Made by a program: the position numbers and the translations under genes. This document shows, piece by piece, positions 1 to 9,447 of a stretch of DNA of 64,000 nucleotides. The notes below the pieces were generated by a model that made no database searches, was not told the DNA's origin, and saw only the letters and a program-made list of their open reading frames with translations. Source of the stretch: DAIOEK01 sp963708715 (GTDB taxonomy: Bacteria > Chloroflexota > Anaerolineae > Anaerolineales > Anaerolineaceae). Positions within the stretch are counted from its first letter, which is position 1, and every line of letters starts with the position of its first letter. Where the stretch lies: NCBI GenBank assembly GCA_963708715.1, contig CAVPSU010000001.1, forward strand, positions 496,001 to 560,000, given 5' to 3'.

Positions 1-15
1 ATAGGATCGTTTAGA

Positions 16-464
16 TCAGATGGTCTCTACCGTACCGCCAGCGGCTTCGATCTTTGCTTTGGCTGCTTTGGTAATTCGATGAGCATACACTTTTAATGCA
101 ACGCTCACTTCGCCACCGCCCAGGATTACAATGGGATTGGCAACTTTACGGATAATTGCAGCTTGAGCCAGCACTTCCGGAGTAACTTCAGTCCCGGCCT
201 GGAAAGCGCTCAATTGATCGAGGTTGACTTCCTGATATACCACCCGATTGATCGGGGTAAATCCTTCACCGCGCATGAATGGTAAACGGCGGAAGAATGG
301 CAGGTTACCACCCTGACGGTAAAGGCGTGGACCTTCACCCGTTCGGGATGCCTGTCCCTTGGTACCACGACCGGCGGTTTTACCCTGACCGGCAGAGATA
401 CCATGTCCAACGCGTTTGCGGTTCTTTTTTGAACCATATTTGGTCTAAGATCATTCAGTTTCAT
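16..464 (-). CDS. rplO: Ribosomal protein uL15 (frameshifted)
   Basis: Large-subunit protein L15, last complete gene of the cluster before the window edge; secY would be expected next. The start MKLNDLRP is followed by a break near 440, where an A appears to be missing from an A run. The other frame then gives GSKKNRKRVGHG, the glycine- and lysine-rich N-terminal region typical of L15, and ends in AAGGTVETI. Corrected length is about 149 residues, normal for the family. Confidence 0.93.
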
Positions 465-472
465 TGATGTAC

Positions 473-673
473 CTATTCTTCAATCAGCACAAGGTGATTC
501 ACCTTGTTGAGCATTCCGCGCAGGGATGGAGTATCAGGATGTTCCACAGTTTGGTGCATCCGATGGAACCCCAGCGCGCGCATTGTAGCTTTATGAACTT
601 CAGAGTATCCAATGGCGCTTTTCACCTGGGTGATTTTCACCATCTTTACCTGTACTTTTGCTTTTTTAGGCAT
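473..673 (-). CDS. rpmD: Ribosomal protein uL30
   Basis: Large-subunit protein L30, 66 residues starting MPKKAKVQVKMVKITQVKSA, with the family's two-strand, two-helix pattern and the GFHRMHQTVEHPDTPSLRGM segment. An open frame extends further upstream, but the ATG at 673 is the right start by homology. It overlaps the stop of rpsE (shared ATGCCTAA). The gene is undamaged despite lying in the indel-rich stretch. Confidence 0.95.
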   Translation of the reverse strand: MPKKAKVQVKMVKITQVKSAIGYSEVHKATMRALGFHRMHQTVEHPDTPSLRGMLNKVNHLVLIEE

Positions 674-1195
674 TCTTCCTCCGCTCCCAGAAAGGCAGAA
701 GTTCAGAGACTTCTTTACCACGCTGAGCCGCTTCGGTCTGAGGAGATTTTAAAGTTTCCAGAGCATGAAGGTTGCTTTTACCACATTCAGTACATTGGCG
801 CTGCCTAAGGATTTCGTCAAAATATCATGGACACCGGCTACTTCCAATACGGCGCGCACACCACCACCGGCAATAACACCGGTCCCCGCCGATGCGGGTT
901 TGAGCATAACTTTGGCACCTGCCATTTTACCCAGTACTTCATGAGGAATGGTCGTCCCAGAAAGGGAAACCTTGCGAAGATCTTTGTGAGCCCGTTCGGT
1001 TGCTTTACGCATGGCATCAGGAACTGCATTGGCTTTGCCGATCCCCATCCCGATTTTACCATTGTTATCACCAGCAACAACCGTCACGCGGAATTGGAAG
1101 CGACGGCCGCCTTTTACCACTTTGGCAACGCGGGCAATTTCGATGACACGCTCATCGTAAGCGGATTCAGTTGGTTGATATTCAGTCTTTTCCAT
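666..1195 (-). CDS. rpsE: Ribosomal protein uS5 (frameshifted)
   Basis: Small-subunit protein S5, which takes part in decoding accuracy. The first 140 residues are intact, including GGRRFQFRVTVVAGD and the GIGKANAVPDAMRKA segment. Near 770 one C seems to be lost; the other frame continues HALETLKSPQTEAAQRGKEV and stops at 666, overlapping the rpmD start. Corrected length is about 176 residues. Confidence 0.93.
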
Positions 1196-1222
1196 ATCCG
1201 TTCCTTCCGAGTGCTCTCGTGG

Positions 1223-1588
1223 TTAGAATTCCAGGCCGCCTTCGCGGGCGCCATCGGCCAGGGCTTTTACCCGACCCACATAACGGAAACCACCACGGTC
1301 AAACACCACTTTGGTGATACCTTTGGCTTTCGCACGTTCAGCCAGAGCTTCTCCCACCTTGGCAGCTTCTTCCGATTTCTTCAGCCCTGTAAGCTGAGCC
1401 CGCAGATCATTATCCACTGTGGATGCGGAAGCCAGCGTTACGCCAGCCACATCGTCAATCACCTGGACATAAATCTCAGCCAGGCTGCGGAAGACTGCAA
1501 CGCGTGGGCGATCAGCCGTACCGCTAACGGTTTTGCGCACGCGTTCGTGCCGGCGAATACGTGCTTCAGAACGAGATTTATTAGCCAT
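1223..1588 (-). CDS. rplR: Ribosomal protein uL18
   Basis: Large-subunit 5S rRNA-binding protein L18, intact at 121 residues. It shows the basic N-terminus (MANKSRSEARIRRHERVRK), the RPRVAVFRSLAEIYVQVIDD strand segment and the C-terminal DRGGFRYVGRVKALADGARE signature. It lies between rplF and rpsE in the standard spc order. Confidence 0.97.
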   Translation of the reverse strand: MANKSRSEARIRRHERVRKTVSGTADRPRVAVFRSLAEIYVQVIDDVAGVTLASASTVDNDLRAQLTGLKKSEEAAKVGEALAERAKAKGITKVVFDRGGFRYVGRVKALADGAREGGLEF

Positions 1589-1597
1589 TACTTCACC

Positions 1598-2145
1598 TTA
1601 CTTCTTTGCCTTACCAGATTTACCGGCTTTACGGCGGATCTTTTCGCCTGCGTAGCGAATACCTTTGCCATGATAAGGCTCAGGTGGACGAACTTTGCGG
1701 ATGATCGCTGCAATCTGTCCAACTTCTTCTTTGTCTCGGCCATGCATCTTTATCTGGCGGGTTTTAGCATCGACCTCGAAGGTGATCCCTTCAGGAGGTT
1801 CGATCACCACCGGGTGTGAATAACCAACATACAACACCAGGTTCTTGCCATCCATCTCAGCGCGATAACCAACACCTTCAACTTCCAAGAGTTTATCAAA
1901 GCCAGTGCTGACACCGACCACCATATTGTTCACCAATGCTCGGGTGGTGCCGTGCAGAGCTCATGCTCGCGGGAGTCCGATTCTCTGACAACGAGAATTT
2001 GACCACTTTCATTTGTGATCGTCATCGCCGGAGAAAAAGTCCTGCTCATCTCACCTTGCGGTCCCTGTACTTTTAGGCTGGATCCCTGGATCTCAACCTT
2101 CACAGTGGAGGGAACCGCTACCGGTAATCGTCCAATTCGAGACAC
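1598..2145 (-). CDS. rplF: Ribosomal protein uL6 (frameshifted)
   Basis: Large-subunit protein L6, about 182 residues after one correction. The N-terminal half starts MSRIGRLPVAVPSTVKVEI. After a missing base near 1960 the second half resumes as ALHGTTRALVNNMVVGVSTG, and the C-terminus has the L6 signature GKGIRYAGEKIRRKAGKSGK. The order between rpsH and rplR is canonical. Confidence 0.94.
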
Positions 2146-2170
2146 TGTACTATCCTCCTATCCAGCTGGA

Positions 2171-2586
2171 TTACCAGACCTTGCAGAGGATCTCGCCGCC
2201 AACGCCCAGCTGACGCGCGCGACTGTCCGGTCATGACACCCTTGGGGGTGGAAAGGATGGCAATACCAATTCCGGAAAGCACCCAGGGGATATCCTGTTT
2301 CTGGGTGTAGACCCGGCGACCGGGGCGGCTGACACGTTCCAGACCGGTGATAACCGGATGTCGCTCTCGTCGTTCACCGACATATTTGAGCTGGACACGC
2401 AGTACTTTTTGTACCGCTTTTTCACCATCAACAACTTCAAAACCTTCGATAAAACCTTCTTCCTTCAGGATGCGGGCAATTTCCGCCTTAATCTTGGAAG
2501 TGGGCATTGCAACCACTGGATTGTCCCATCAGCACGCCATTGCGGATGCGGGTCAACATATCAGCAATAGGATCAAAAACACTCAT
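2171..2586 (-). CDS. rpsH: Ribosomal protein uS8 (two frameshifts)
   Basis: Small-subunit protein S8. The true start is the ATG at 2586 (MSVFDPIADMLTRIRNG). An extra base near 2525 moves the reading to AMPTSKIKAEIARILKEEGF, and another near 2218 moves it to ARQLGVGGEILCKVW followed by TAA, the usual S8 C-terminus. Both breaks fit single insertions, since the corrected spacing equals that of other S8 proteins. Confidence 0.93.
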
Positions 2587-2604
2587 TTTTTACCTCCGCT
2601 CAGG

Positions 2605-2787
2605 CTACCAGGATGACTTTGTCACGCCGGGGATTTTGCCCTGCAGGGCCAGTTCACGAAAACAAATGCGGCACAAACCAAAGCGACGAATAAACCCACG
2701 TGGGCGTCCGCATAACCGACAGCGGTTTCGCACCTGGTTCGGAAATTTCCGACGCAATTCACGATATTTCATGCATTTTTTTGCCAT
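2605..2787 (-). CDS. rpsN: Ribosomal protein uS14, zinc-binding type
   Basis: Small-subunit protein S14 of the short zinc-containing type, 60 residues, intact. The two zinc knuckles CRLC and CRIC flank GRPRGFIRRFGL, the usual spacing of this form. The start MAKKCMKYRELRRKFPNQ is at 2787; the longer upstream frame is not part of the protein. It begins 1 bp after rplE ends. Confidence 0.96.
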   Translation of the reverse strand: MAKKCMKYRELRRKFPNQVRNRCRLCGRPRGFIRRFGLCRICFRELALQGKIPGVTKSSW

Positions 2788-2788
2788 A

Positions 2789-3334
2789 TTACGATCCCTT
2801 CTTGAATGGCATGCCAAGCATTTGCAGCAGAGCCCTGGCCTGATCATCATTCTGGGCGGAGGTTACAATTGTGATTTCCATACCGCGCACCTTGTCGATC
2901 TTGTCGTACTCAATCTCAGGGAAAATCAACTGCTCGCGTAGACCCAGGGTGTAATTTCCACGACCATCAAAAGCATCGGGCGAAACACCACGGAAGTCAC
3001 GCACCCGCGGCAGGACAATATTCATCAAACGGTCAAGGAAGGACCACATGCGCTCACCGCGCAGGGTAACTTTGGCGCCGATCAGGCGACCTTCACGCAA
3101 TTTGAAGTTCGCGATGCTCTTGCGAGCTTTGGTCACAACCGGTTTTTGACCGGTGATCTGGGTCAGATCATTGACCGCAGCTTCGAGCGCTTTGGGATTA
3201 TCCAATGCTTCGCCCATACCAATGTTGACGACAACTTTCTGGATACGCGGGACCTGCATCACATTTTCCAGGCTCAGTTCATTCACCAACGCCGGTGCTA
3301 CTTCCTTTTGATATCTTTCTTTCAATCTATTCAT
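2789..3334 (-). CDS. rplE: Ribosomal protein uL5
   Basis: Large-subunit protein L5, which contacts 5S rRNA in the central protuberance. It is intact at 181 residues, with MNRLKERYQKEVAPALVNEL at the start, the LRGERMWSFLDRLMNIVLPR region and FPEIEYDKIDKVRGMEITIV near the end. It lies between rplX and rpsN as in most bacteria. Confidence 0.97.
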   Translation of the reverse strand: MNRLKERYQKEVAPALVNELSLENVMQVPRIQKVVVNIGMGEALDNPKALEAAVNDLTQITGQKPVVTKARKSIANFKLREGRLIGAKVTLRGERMWSFLDRLMNIVLPRVRDFRGVSPDAFDGRGNYTLGLREQLIFPEIEYDKIDKVRGMEITIVTSAQNDDQARALLQMLGMPFKKGS

Positions 3335-3353
3335 CTTGTCACTCCCAGGCGGC

Positions 3354-3687
3354 CTATTCGTCGATCAGCTCATTGCAATTTTTGCAAATGCGCCTGGTTT
3401 TTTCGTCTTCCCGTTGCAAACTCACCCGGGTGGCTTTGCTGCATTTCGGGCAAACCAGCATCACATTGGATAGTGATACGGGAGCTTCAAAGCGGACTTT
3501 TCCGGGGTTGACTGTCCGACCCTGTGATTGAACCTGGCGTTTGGTGTTTGGTGCGAATATTGACACCCTGAACAACTACCCGGCTATCTTCAGGCAGTAC
3601 ATTGATAACTTCGCCGCGCTTTCCTTTGTCTTCAAGCCGACCGCTGATCACTTCTACCGTGTCACCTTTGCGAATTTTGACTCTCAT
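3354..3687 (-). CDS. rplX: Ribosomal protein uL24 (frameshifted)
   Basis: Large-subunit assembly-initiation protein L24, about 110 residues. The KOW-motif half reads MRVKIRKGDTVEVISGRLED. A break near 3540 (one extra or two missing bases) leads into RQVQSQGRTVNPGKVRFEAP and then a C-terminal zinc-knuckle pair, CPKC and CKNC, found in many bacterial L24 proteins. Confidence 0.93.
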
Positions 3688-3711
3688 TCTCTTGCTCCTG
3701 ATCTCCTAACC

Positions 3712-4083
3712 TCAGATCACTTCCGGGGCCAGGGAGACGATCTTCATAAACCCTTTTTCACGCAGTTCGCGGGCAACCGGTCCAAAGATACGGGTACCTT
3801 TCGGGTTCTGACCATCAGTATCCAGGATGACAGCCGCATTATCATCAAAGCGAATGGAAGAACCATCTTCGCGGCGCCATTCTTTGGCACAGCGCACGAT
3901 CACAGCTTTGACCACTTCACTTTTCTTGACCGAACCCTGCGGAGCTGCGGATTTCACCGTTGCAACCACAATATCACCAACACACCCATATTGGCGGGTC
4001 GAGCCACCCATGACATGGATGACAAGCAGTTCGCGTGCGCCGGTATTATCGGCAACTTTAATACGTGACTCTTGCTGGATCAT
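3712..4083 (-). CDS. rplN: Ribosomal protein uL14
   Basis: Large-subunit protein L14, 123 residues and intact. It begins MIQQESRIKVADNTGARELL and has the family signature around VVATVKSAAPQGSVKKSEVV and GTRIFGPVARELREKGFMKI. It lies 2 bp downstream of rpsQ and 24 bp upstream of rplX. Confidence 0.97.
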   Translation of the reverse strand: MIQQESRIKVADNTGARELLVIHVMGGSTRQYGCVGDIVVATVKSAAPQGSVKKSEVVKAVIVRCAKEWRREDGSSIRFDDNAAVILDTDGQNPKGTRIFGPVARELREKGFMKIVSLAPEVI

Positions 4084-4085
4084 GG

Positions 4086-4358
4086 CTATTCTCCCACGCC
4101 GGTATCTTCAGTCCGTCGTTCGCTGACCACGATGGATTCAACCACCCAGCGCTTGTCGGCTGAAAGCGGTCGGCTTTCCACAATCTGAACCTTATCACCA
4201 ATCTGGCAGCCCAATTCATCATGTGCTTTGACGCGTTTGCTGAGATGGACTACTTTCTTGTAAAGAGGATGACGGTAGGTGCGTGTAATTTCCACCACAA
4301 CTGTTTTGGTCATTTTGTTACTGGTGACAACACCAGTCATTCGACGACGTTCGTTCAT
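4086..4358 (-). CDS. rpsQ: Ribosomal protein uS17
   Basis: Small-subunit protein S17, 90 residues, intact from the ATG at 4358 (MNERRRMTGVVTSNKMTKTV). The OB-fold signature IGDKVQIVESRPLSADKRW is present. The start overlaps the rpmC stop (GCATGA). A longer apparent frame runs into it from rpmC, but only because of the indel in rpmC. Confidence 0.95.
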   Translation of the reverse strand: MNERRRMTGVVTSNKMTKTVVVEITRTYRHPLYKKVVHLSKRVKAHDELGCQIGDKVQIVESRPLSADKRWVVESIVVSERRTEDTGVGE

Positions 4359-4569
4359 GCTACACCTTCCTTCACAACCGTGCCTGCGCGTTCTGCGCAG
4401 GATAGTCTCATACCGAGCGATCAAACGCCGGGTGATTTTCAGACGGCTGGTATCCGTCAACTGACCGGTCACCACCTGAAAACGCAAGTTCATCAGCTCA
4501 TCGCGGGCATCCGATACTTTGGTTTTCAATTCTTCCGTTGACAGCAATCGTAATTTCTGATGTTTTCAT
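4355..4569 (-). CDS. rpmC: Ribosomal protein uL29 (two frameshifts)
   Basis: Large-subunit protein L29, near the nascent-chain exit. The start is the ATG at 4569, one base overlapping the rplP stop (TAATG). After an extra A near 4553 the frame reads LLSTEELKTKVSDARDELMN; a second break near 4385 gives the tail GTVVKEGVA and the stop. The LRFQVVTGQL segment is the classic L29 helix. Confidence 0.92.
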
Positions 4570-4994
4570 TACTGCTCTCCTCCAAGTTCATGTCTCGCAA
4601 CGACTTTGGTCCTGATGGAGAATTTATAGGTTGCCTGTTTAAGAGCTTCCAGAGCCATATCTTCTGGCAGACCACTGACTTCGAACATAATACGGCCTGG
4701 TTTCACAACCGCCACCCAGTATTCCACATTACCTTTACCTTTACCCATGCGGGTTTCGGGTGGTTTCTGTGTGTAGGGTTTGTCCGGGAAAATCCGGATC
4801 CAAACCTTACCACGGCGCTTCATCGCACGGACGATGGTACGACGGGCTGCTTCGATCTGACGGGCAGTAACCCAACCCGGTTCCAGCGCCTGCAGACCAT
4901 ATTCACCAAAGCTGACTTCTGCACCGCGCAGAGCCTTGCCCGTCATGCGACCGCGCATCTGCTTGCGCCACTTAACACGTTTTGGCATCAACAT
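4569..4994 (-). CDS. rplP: Ribosomal protein uL16
   Basis: Large-subunit protein L16, near the A site and peptidyl-transferase centre; 141 residues, intact. The start MLMPKRVKWRKQMRGRMTGK is chosen at 4994 because it matches the family; an upstream in-frame ATG would add an unrelated leader. Later motifs include KRRGKVWIRIFPDKPYTQKP and GKGKGNVEYWVAVVKPG. Confidence 0.96.
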   Translation of the reverse strand: MLMPKRVKWRKQMRGRMTGKALRGAEVSFGEYGLQALEPGWVTARQIEAARRTIVRAMKRRGKVWIRIFPDKPYTQKPPETRMGKGKGNVEYWVAVVKPGRIMFEVSGLPEDMALEALKQATYKFSIRTKVVARHELGGEQ

Positions 4995-5040
4995 ATTCGT
5001 TACCTCATCCAAAGTTATCTGGAAATAATCCAGTACAGGA

Positions 5041-5723
5041 TTATTCACTGACGTACACGCCTTCAGTGGCTTCGACTTTCTCTTCCACTTCCGGCATGGC
5101 TTCGCCCTTATAGACCCAGACCTTTACACCAATCTGGCCGTAGGTGGTCAAGGCTTCTGCGCGGGCAAAATCAATATTCGCACGCAGGGTTTGCAGCGGA
5201 ACACGACCTTCACGCAGCCAGACTGATACGAGCCATTTCTGCACCGCTCAAGCGACCAGCAACCTCGACTTTGATACCCAGGGCACCCTGGCGCATGGCC
5301 TGCTGCAATGGCGCGTTTCATGGCGCGGCGATAAGCAGACACGACGTTCGATCTGTCCGGCAATATTTGCGGCAACCAGGTAGGCATCAGTATCCGGATT
5401 TTTGATCTCTTTGATCTCAAGATCAATCTTCTTACCGGTCAATGCTTCGAGAGCCACACGCATTTTTTTTACGCTTTCACCTTTGCGTCCAATCAAAATA
5501 CCGGGTTTGGCGGTATGAACGGACACTTTAACTTTCCCGGGGAAGCGTTCGACTTCGATCAGAGAAACACCGGCTTTCTCTGCTTCAGACTTCGGACTAC
5601 TTTTCGGATGGCGAAATCCTGGTGTAGTTGCTCTGCGTATTCTGTACCTTCAGCGTACCAGCGACCTTGCCAGGGTTGATTGATACCCAGACGAAACCCA
5701 ATCGGATGTACTTTTCGACCCAT
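5041..5723 (-). CDS. rpsC: Ribosomal protein uS3 (four frameshifts)
   Basis: Small-subunit protein S3, at the mRNA entry site. The start MGRKVHPIGFRLGINQPW is at 5723. Breaks near 5590 (one base missing) and 5340, 5300 and 5225 (one extra each) must be bridged. The KH-domain GILIGRKGESVKKM and the tail REGRVPLQTLRANIDFARAE are clear. In each insertion case, removing one base restores the spacing seen in other S3 proteins. Confidence 0.93.
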
Positions 5724-5766
5724 ATTATCTCCTGTTGTCTGTTCTATCTTCTACAGGTGTCAGCTG

Positions 5767-6107
5767 TTACTCTTTTTCCCGCAGGACGACCGTGATATGC
5801 GAATTGCGGCGCAGAAGCGGTTTGAAACGTCCGCGGGCACCAAATCGGCGCCATTTGCGAGTTGGGGCTTCATCTGCGAAGATCCTGTAGACAAACAGAT
5901 CATCGCGGCTGACGCCAAAGTTCTCTTCAGCATTGGCAACGGCAGAGTCCAATACCTTGCCACATGACGCGCGGCGACATTGGGTAAGAAACGCAATGTG
6001 TTCATCGCATCGACAGCTTTCTTTCCACGCACCAGGTCAACTACCAGGCGAACCTTCTGAGCAGACATGGAAGTGAAGCGCAACTGAGCATGAATATCGT
6101 GTGCCAT
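5767..6107 (-). CDS. rplV: Ribosomal protein uL22 (frameshifted)
   Basis: Large-subunit protein L22, lining the exit tunnel. It starts MAHDIHAQLRFTSMSAQKVR. A missing base near 5958 shifts the frame to VLDSAVANAEENFGVSRDDL, then RGRFKPLLRRNSHITVVLRE, the usual beta-hairpin and tail. Corrected length is about 114 residues. Confidence 0.94.
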
Positions 6108-6110
6108 GGC

Positions 6111-6396
6111 TTACTTTCCCTTCACGGATGAAGATTTCTCCGACATGTGACCACGGAAGTGGCGGGTCGGGGCAAATTCACCCAGCCGGTGACCAACCAT
6201 ATTCTCGGTGATGTAGATCGGAACATGGCGGCGTCCATCATGCACGGCGATAGTGTGCCCAACCATCTGCGGGAAGATCGCGCTTGCGCGAGCTCCAGGT
6301 GCGCATGACTTTCTTCTCATTGCGAGTATTCATCGCTTCAATCTTCTTAAGTAATTTGGGCTCAATGAATGGACCCTTTTTTAGTGATCGTGACAT
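6111..6396 (-). CDS. rpsS: Ribosomal protein uS19 (frameshifted)
   Basis: Small-subunit protein S19. The start is the ATG at 6396, giving MSRSLKKGPFIEPKLLKKIE. An extra base near 6292 (after TGGAGC) moves reading to RASAIFPQMVGHTIAVHDGR. The C-terminus contains VGHRLGEFAPTRHFRGH, the family signature. About 95 residues after correction. Confidence 0.95.
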
Positions 6397-6432
6397 ATAT
6401 CGATCCTTTATCCTGTCAGAATTCCATTAGCC

Positions 6433-7270
6433 TTACCGGCTGCTCTTGCTGCGACGGCGGACGATGTATTGATCAGTCTGCTTATTGCGGCGGGTCCGGT
6501 AACCCCGGGTGGGTTTACCCCAGGGCGATTTCGGACCAGGCATACCAATAGGCTGACGACCTTCACCACCACCATGCGGATGGTCACGCGGGGTCATCGC
6601 AGTACCACGAACAGTCGGGCGGATACCCATATGGCGCTTGCGACCAGCTTTGCCAAGTTTGATATTGCTGTGATCCAGGTTGCCCACCTGACCAATCGTC
6701 GCATAGCAACCTGGCGAACCAGGCGAACTTCACCGGAGGGCAGACGAATCTGGGCAAAATCACCTTCTTTGGCCAGCAATTGAGCTGCTGCCACCGGCGG
6801 AACGAACCAATTGACCGCCTTTGCCTTCTTTCAGTTCAATATTATGGACCATAGTACCAACCGGAATATTGGCAATGGGCAGGCAGTTGCCGGGGCGAAT
6901 TTCAGCGGTCGGGCCGGATACAATCGTATCACCAACTTTCAAACCCAGCGGAGCGATGATGTATCGTTTTTCACCATCCGCATAATACAGCAGTGCCAGG
7001 CGGGCGGTGCGATTTGGATCGTATTCGATCGCTGCTACTTTGGCAGGAATATCGAGTTTCTCACGTTTGAAATCAACAATGCGGATGAACTGACGATTAC
7101 CACCACCCTGATGACGGACAGTGATGCGTCCATAAGCAGTTGCGACCACCGCGTGCCTTGCGGATAACGATCAACGATCGTCTCGGGGTGGATTTGGTGA
7201 TTTCTTCAAAGTGTAACCGGTCATGCCGCGCATGACCGGGGGTTACTGGTTTATAGATCTTGACAGCCAT
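6433..7270 (-). CDS. rplB: Ribosomal protein uL2 (five frameshifts)
   Basis: Large-subunit protein L2, required for subunit joining and peptidyl transfer. The start MAVKIYKPVTPG overlaps the rplW stop (TAATG). Breaks near 7236, 7214, 7140, 6792 and 6712 must be joined: the pieces give RGMTGYT, EEITKSTP, AYGRITVRHQGGGNRQFIRI, AAAQLLAKEGDFAQIRLPSG and the C-terminal TPRDHPHGGGEGRQPIGMPG with the catalytic-centre histidine region. About 279 residues after correction. Confidence 0.94.
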
Positions 7271-7577
7271 TACTCAACCCCTTCAAAGATCGGAATGCGA
7301 TCTTCCGGCGCCAGGGTGACAATCGCTTTTTTGATAACCGCGGATCGCGAACCAGCTAAACGGCGGCTGCGTGCCCGGCGGCTGCGTTTGCCGGGCGCAT
7401 TGATAATATTCACACGCAATACTGTCACATCGAAGATGGTTTCAACAGCATCCTTCACCATGGTGCGGGTGGCATCTGCTGGCCACTTCAAAGACATACT
7501 GGTGCAGTTTGCTCGACCTGGTAATTGATCTTTTCAGTCACCAGCGGGCGGCGGAGGATATCATAAATGGTTGTCAT
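7270..7577 (-). CDS. rplW: Ribosomal protein uL23 (two frameshifts)
   Basis: Large-subunit protein L23, docking site for trigger factor and SRP at the tunnel exit. It starts MTTIYDILRRPLVTEKINYQ. Extra bases near 7506 and 7481 join HQYVFEVA to ADATRTMVKDAVETIFDVTV. The basic loop KRSRRARSRRLAGSRSAVIK and tail follow. About 102 residues. Confidence 0.93.
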
Positions 7578-7589
7578 TGTTGTCTCCTC

Positions 7590-8223
7590 CTATCCCAGAT
7601 TGGCCGCAATCACATCCAGCGCTGCAGCGGCAGGATGAGCTTATCAAAGGTCAGCAGATCGCGAATGTTGAGATAACCAGCCATCAAGATTTTCGCATCC
7701 GGAATGTTATTGGTGGAGCGAATGATCATTTCATATCCTCGATCTTTTCAGGAATGAGGATCAATGCGCTGTTCGCACCAACCAGCTTGTTCAAGGCTTG
7801 CGCCATCAGACGAGTTTTAGGCTCGGTGAGAACCATATTCATCAACGACCACGATCGCGTCTTCAGCTGGCCTTTGACGAAAGAGCGGAGCGCAATGCAG
7901 CGCGGCGCATCTTGCGAGGCATTGCACAGGGTGTATTTGTGCGGATGCGGGGTGTGAACTCCGACCGCCACCTCTCCAGTGCGGGGCGCGGGTGGAACCC
8001 TGGCGGGCACGACCTGTGCCTTTTTGCGTCCATGGTTTCTTGCCACCACCAGCAACATCGCTGCGGGCCTTTGGTTTCATGTGTACCAAGACGGGCATTC
8101 GCCATCTGGCGAACGTAGTGCCTGGTGCATCAAGTCAATATTGATTGGGGCTTCAAAGATCTCCGCGGGCAATTCAACTGTGCGGACCTTTTCGCCTTCC
8201 ATATTAAAAACATCTACTTTCAT
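7590..8223 (-). CDS. rplD: Ribosomal protein uL4 (about eight frameshifts)
   Basis: Large-subunit protein L4, also an autoregulator in some bacteria. It is the most damaged gene for its size: breaks lie near 8110, 8069, 7962, 7923, 7868, 7838 (extra bases), 7738 and 7631 (missing bases). Joined pieces give MKVDVFNMEGEKVRTVELPA, RSDVAGGGKKPWTQKGTGRA, MRRAALRSALSSKA, EPKTRLMAQALNKLVGANSA and GYLNIRDLLTFDKL, ending DVIAANLG. Every piece matches L4 in order, so the gene is real. Confidence 0.9.
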
Positions 8224-8264
8224 AGTTATTAGCTCCCTTACAGAAAACGACTCAGGGTTAGCCC

Positions 8265-8898
8265 TTACTGCTTTCGCGCCTCCTTGATCATCACGAGACC
8301 GCCACGGCGCACCGGGAACTGCACCACGAACACCAAGCAGATTGCGTTCCGCATCCACCAGCACAACTTTCAGATTCTGCGCGGTTACACGGTCATCGCC
8401 CATATGACCTGGACCACGCGAACCCTTATAGACACGACCGGGAGTTGTACCAGAGCCGCGTGAACCAGGACGCACGTTCCCGGTCAGATTGACCATGGGT
8501 CTTGGGACCACCACGGAAATGATAGCGTTTCACAGCACCTGCAAAGCCTTTGCCTTTGCTGATGCCAATCACATCCACAGCTTCGCCAACGGCGAACACG
8601 TCAACCGTGACCTTGTCGCCTTCGTTGACCTGAGGATCCTTGGCTCGAAATTCACGCAAAAAACGCAGTGGGGGAAGTATTGCTTGCTTTTGAGGTGACC
8701 CAGTTCACCGCCGGTCAGTCGTTTGGGTTTAATTTCACCAAAACCCAACTGCACCGCGGAGTAACCTTCTTTTTCGGGCGTGCGAACCTGGGTAACGTAA
8801 CATGGCCCAGCTTCGATGATGGTGACTGGAATTGCCGCACCATTCTCATCGAAAATCTGGGTCATGCCGATTTTCTTTCCAATCAGCCCTTTCAACAT
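8265..8898 (-). CDS. rplC: Ribosomal protein uL3 (three frameshifts)
   Basis: Large-subunit protein L3, close to the peptidyl-transferase centre. It starts MLKGLIGKKIGMTQIFDENG with a good upstream AAGGAG. Breaks near 8673, 8468 and 8303 join to LREFRAKDPQVNEGDKVTVD, GSRGSGTTPGRVYKGSRGPG and GGLVMIKEARKQ with the stop at 8265. The Gln-containing loop region FRGGPKTHGQSDRERA is present. Confidence 0.93.
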
Positions 8899-9070
8899 CT
8901 CAGTTTTCTCCTTTAGAATGTAATATTGTTGAGACTGTCAGCCTGGGCTTGGCTGCATCATCTCCAGCGTAATTCAGTCAGACAGGATGCCGAGCTTTTC
9001 GCGTGGCACGGTCGTTCCTGCTCTTGAATTACCGTCGAGCGCGGTAAACTTGTTACCGACGCGAACGCAT

Positions 9071-9100
9071 ATTGTACCACCATATCTCTAACTTTGTCCA
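9071..9100 (-). promoter_or_regulatory. Promoter upstream of rplC
   Basis: Between rpsJ and rplC, reading on the minus strand, TGGACA is followed after 18 bases by TACAAT with a TG two bases before it. It would start a leader of about 165 nt before rplC. This suggests the S10 operon has an internal start downstream of rpsJ. The indel-rich sequence here could change the spacing by a base. Confidence 0.5.
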
Positions 9101-9134
9101 GACACGGTGTGGTCAATAACTATGTTAACAGTAA

Positions 9135-9445
9135 TTAAATCTTAATTTCGATATCGACACCGGCAGGCAGATTCAAGCCGCATCAGCATATCAATCGTTT
9201 TTGAATCCGGATCCAACACATCGATCAAACGATTATGGGTGCGAATTTCAAAATGTTCATGTGAATCTTTATCGATAAATGTAGAGCGGCGAACGGTAAA
9301 TCGTTCAATCTTGGTTGGCAAGTGGTACTGGACCAACTACCTGAGCGCCACTGCGTTCTGCCGTTTCTACAATCCGTTTGGCGGATTGATCCAGAACACG
9401 GTGGTCATATGCCTTCAGTCGAATACGTATTTTTTGTTTTGCCAT
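9135..9445 (-). CDS. rpsJ: Ribosomal protein uS10 / NusE (two frameshifts)
   Basis: Small-subunit protein S10, also an antitermination factor (NusE). It starts MAKQKIRIRLKAYDHRVLDQ. Extra bases near 9321 and 9177 join PVPL to PTKIERFTVRRSTFIDKDSH and then NLPAGVDIEIKI and the stop at 9135. About 103 residues. Its start lies 2 bp after the tuf stop. Confidence 0.93.
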
Positions 9446-9447
9446 CA

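Noticed and set aside
827..1819. A 330-codon open frame on the plus strand
   Set aside because: It is antisense to rpsE, rplR and rplF, has no family resemblance and shows the codon use of a shadow frame.
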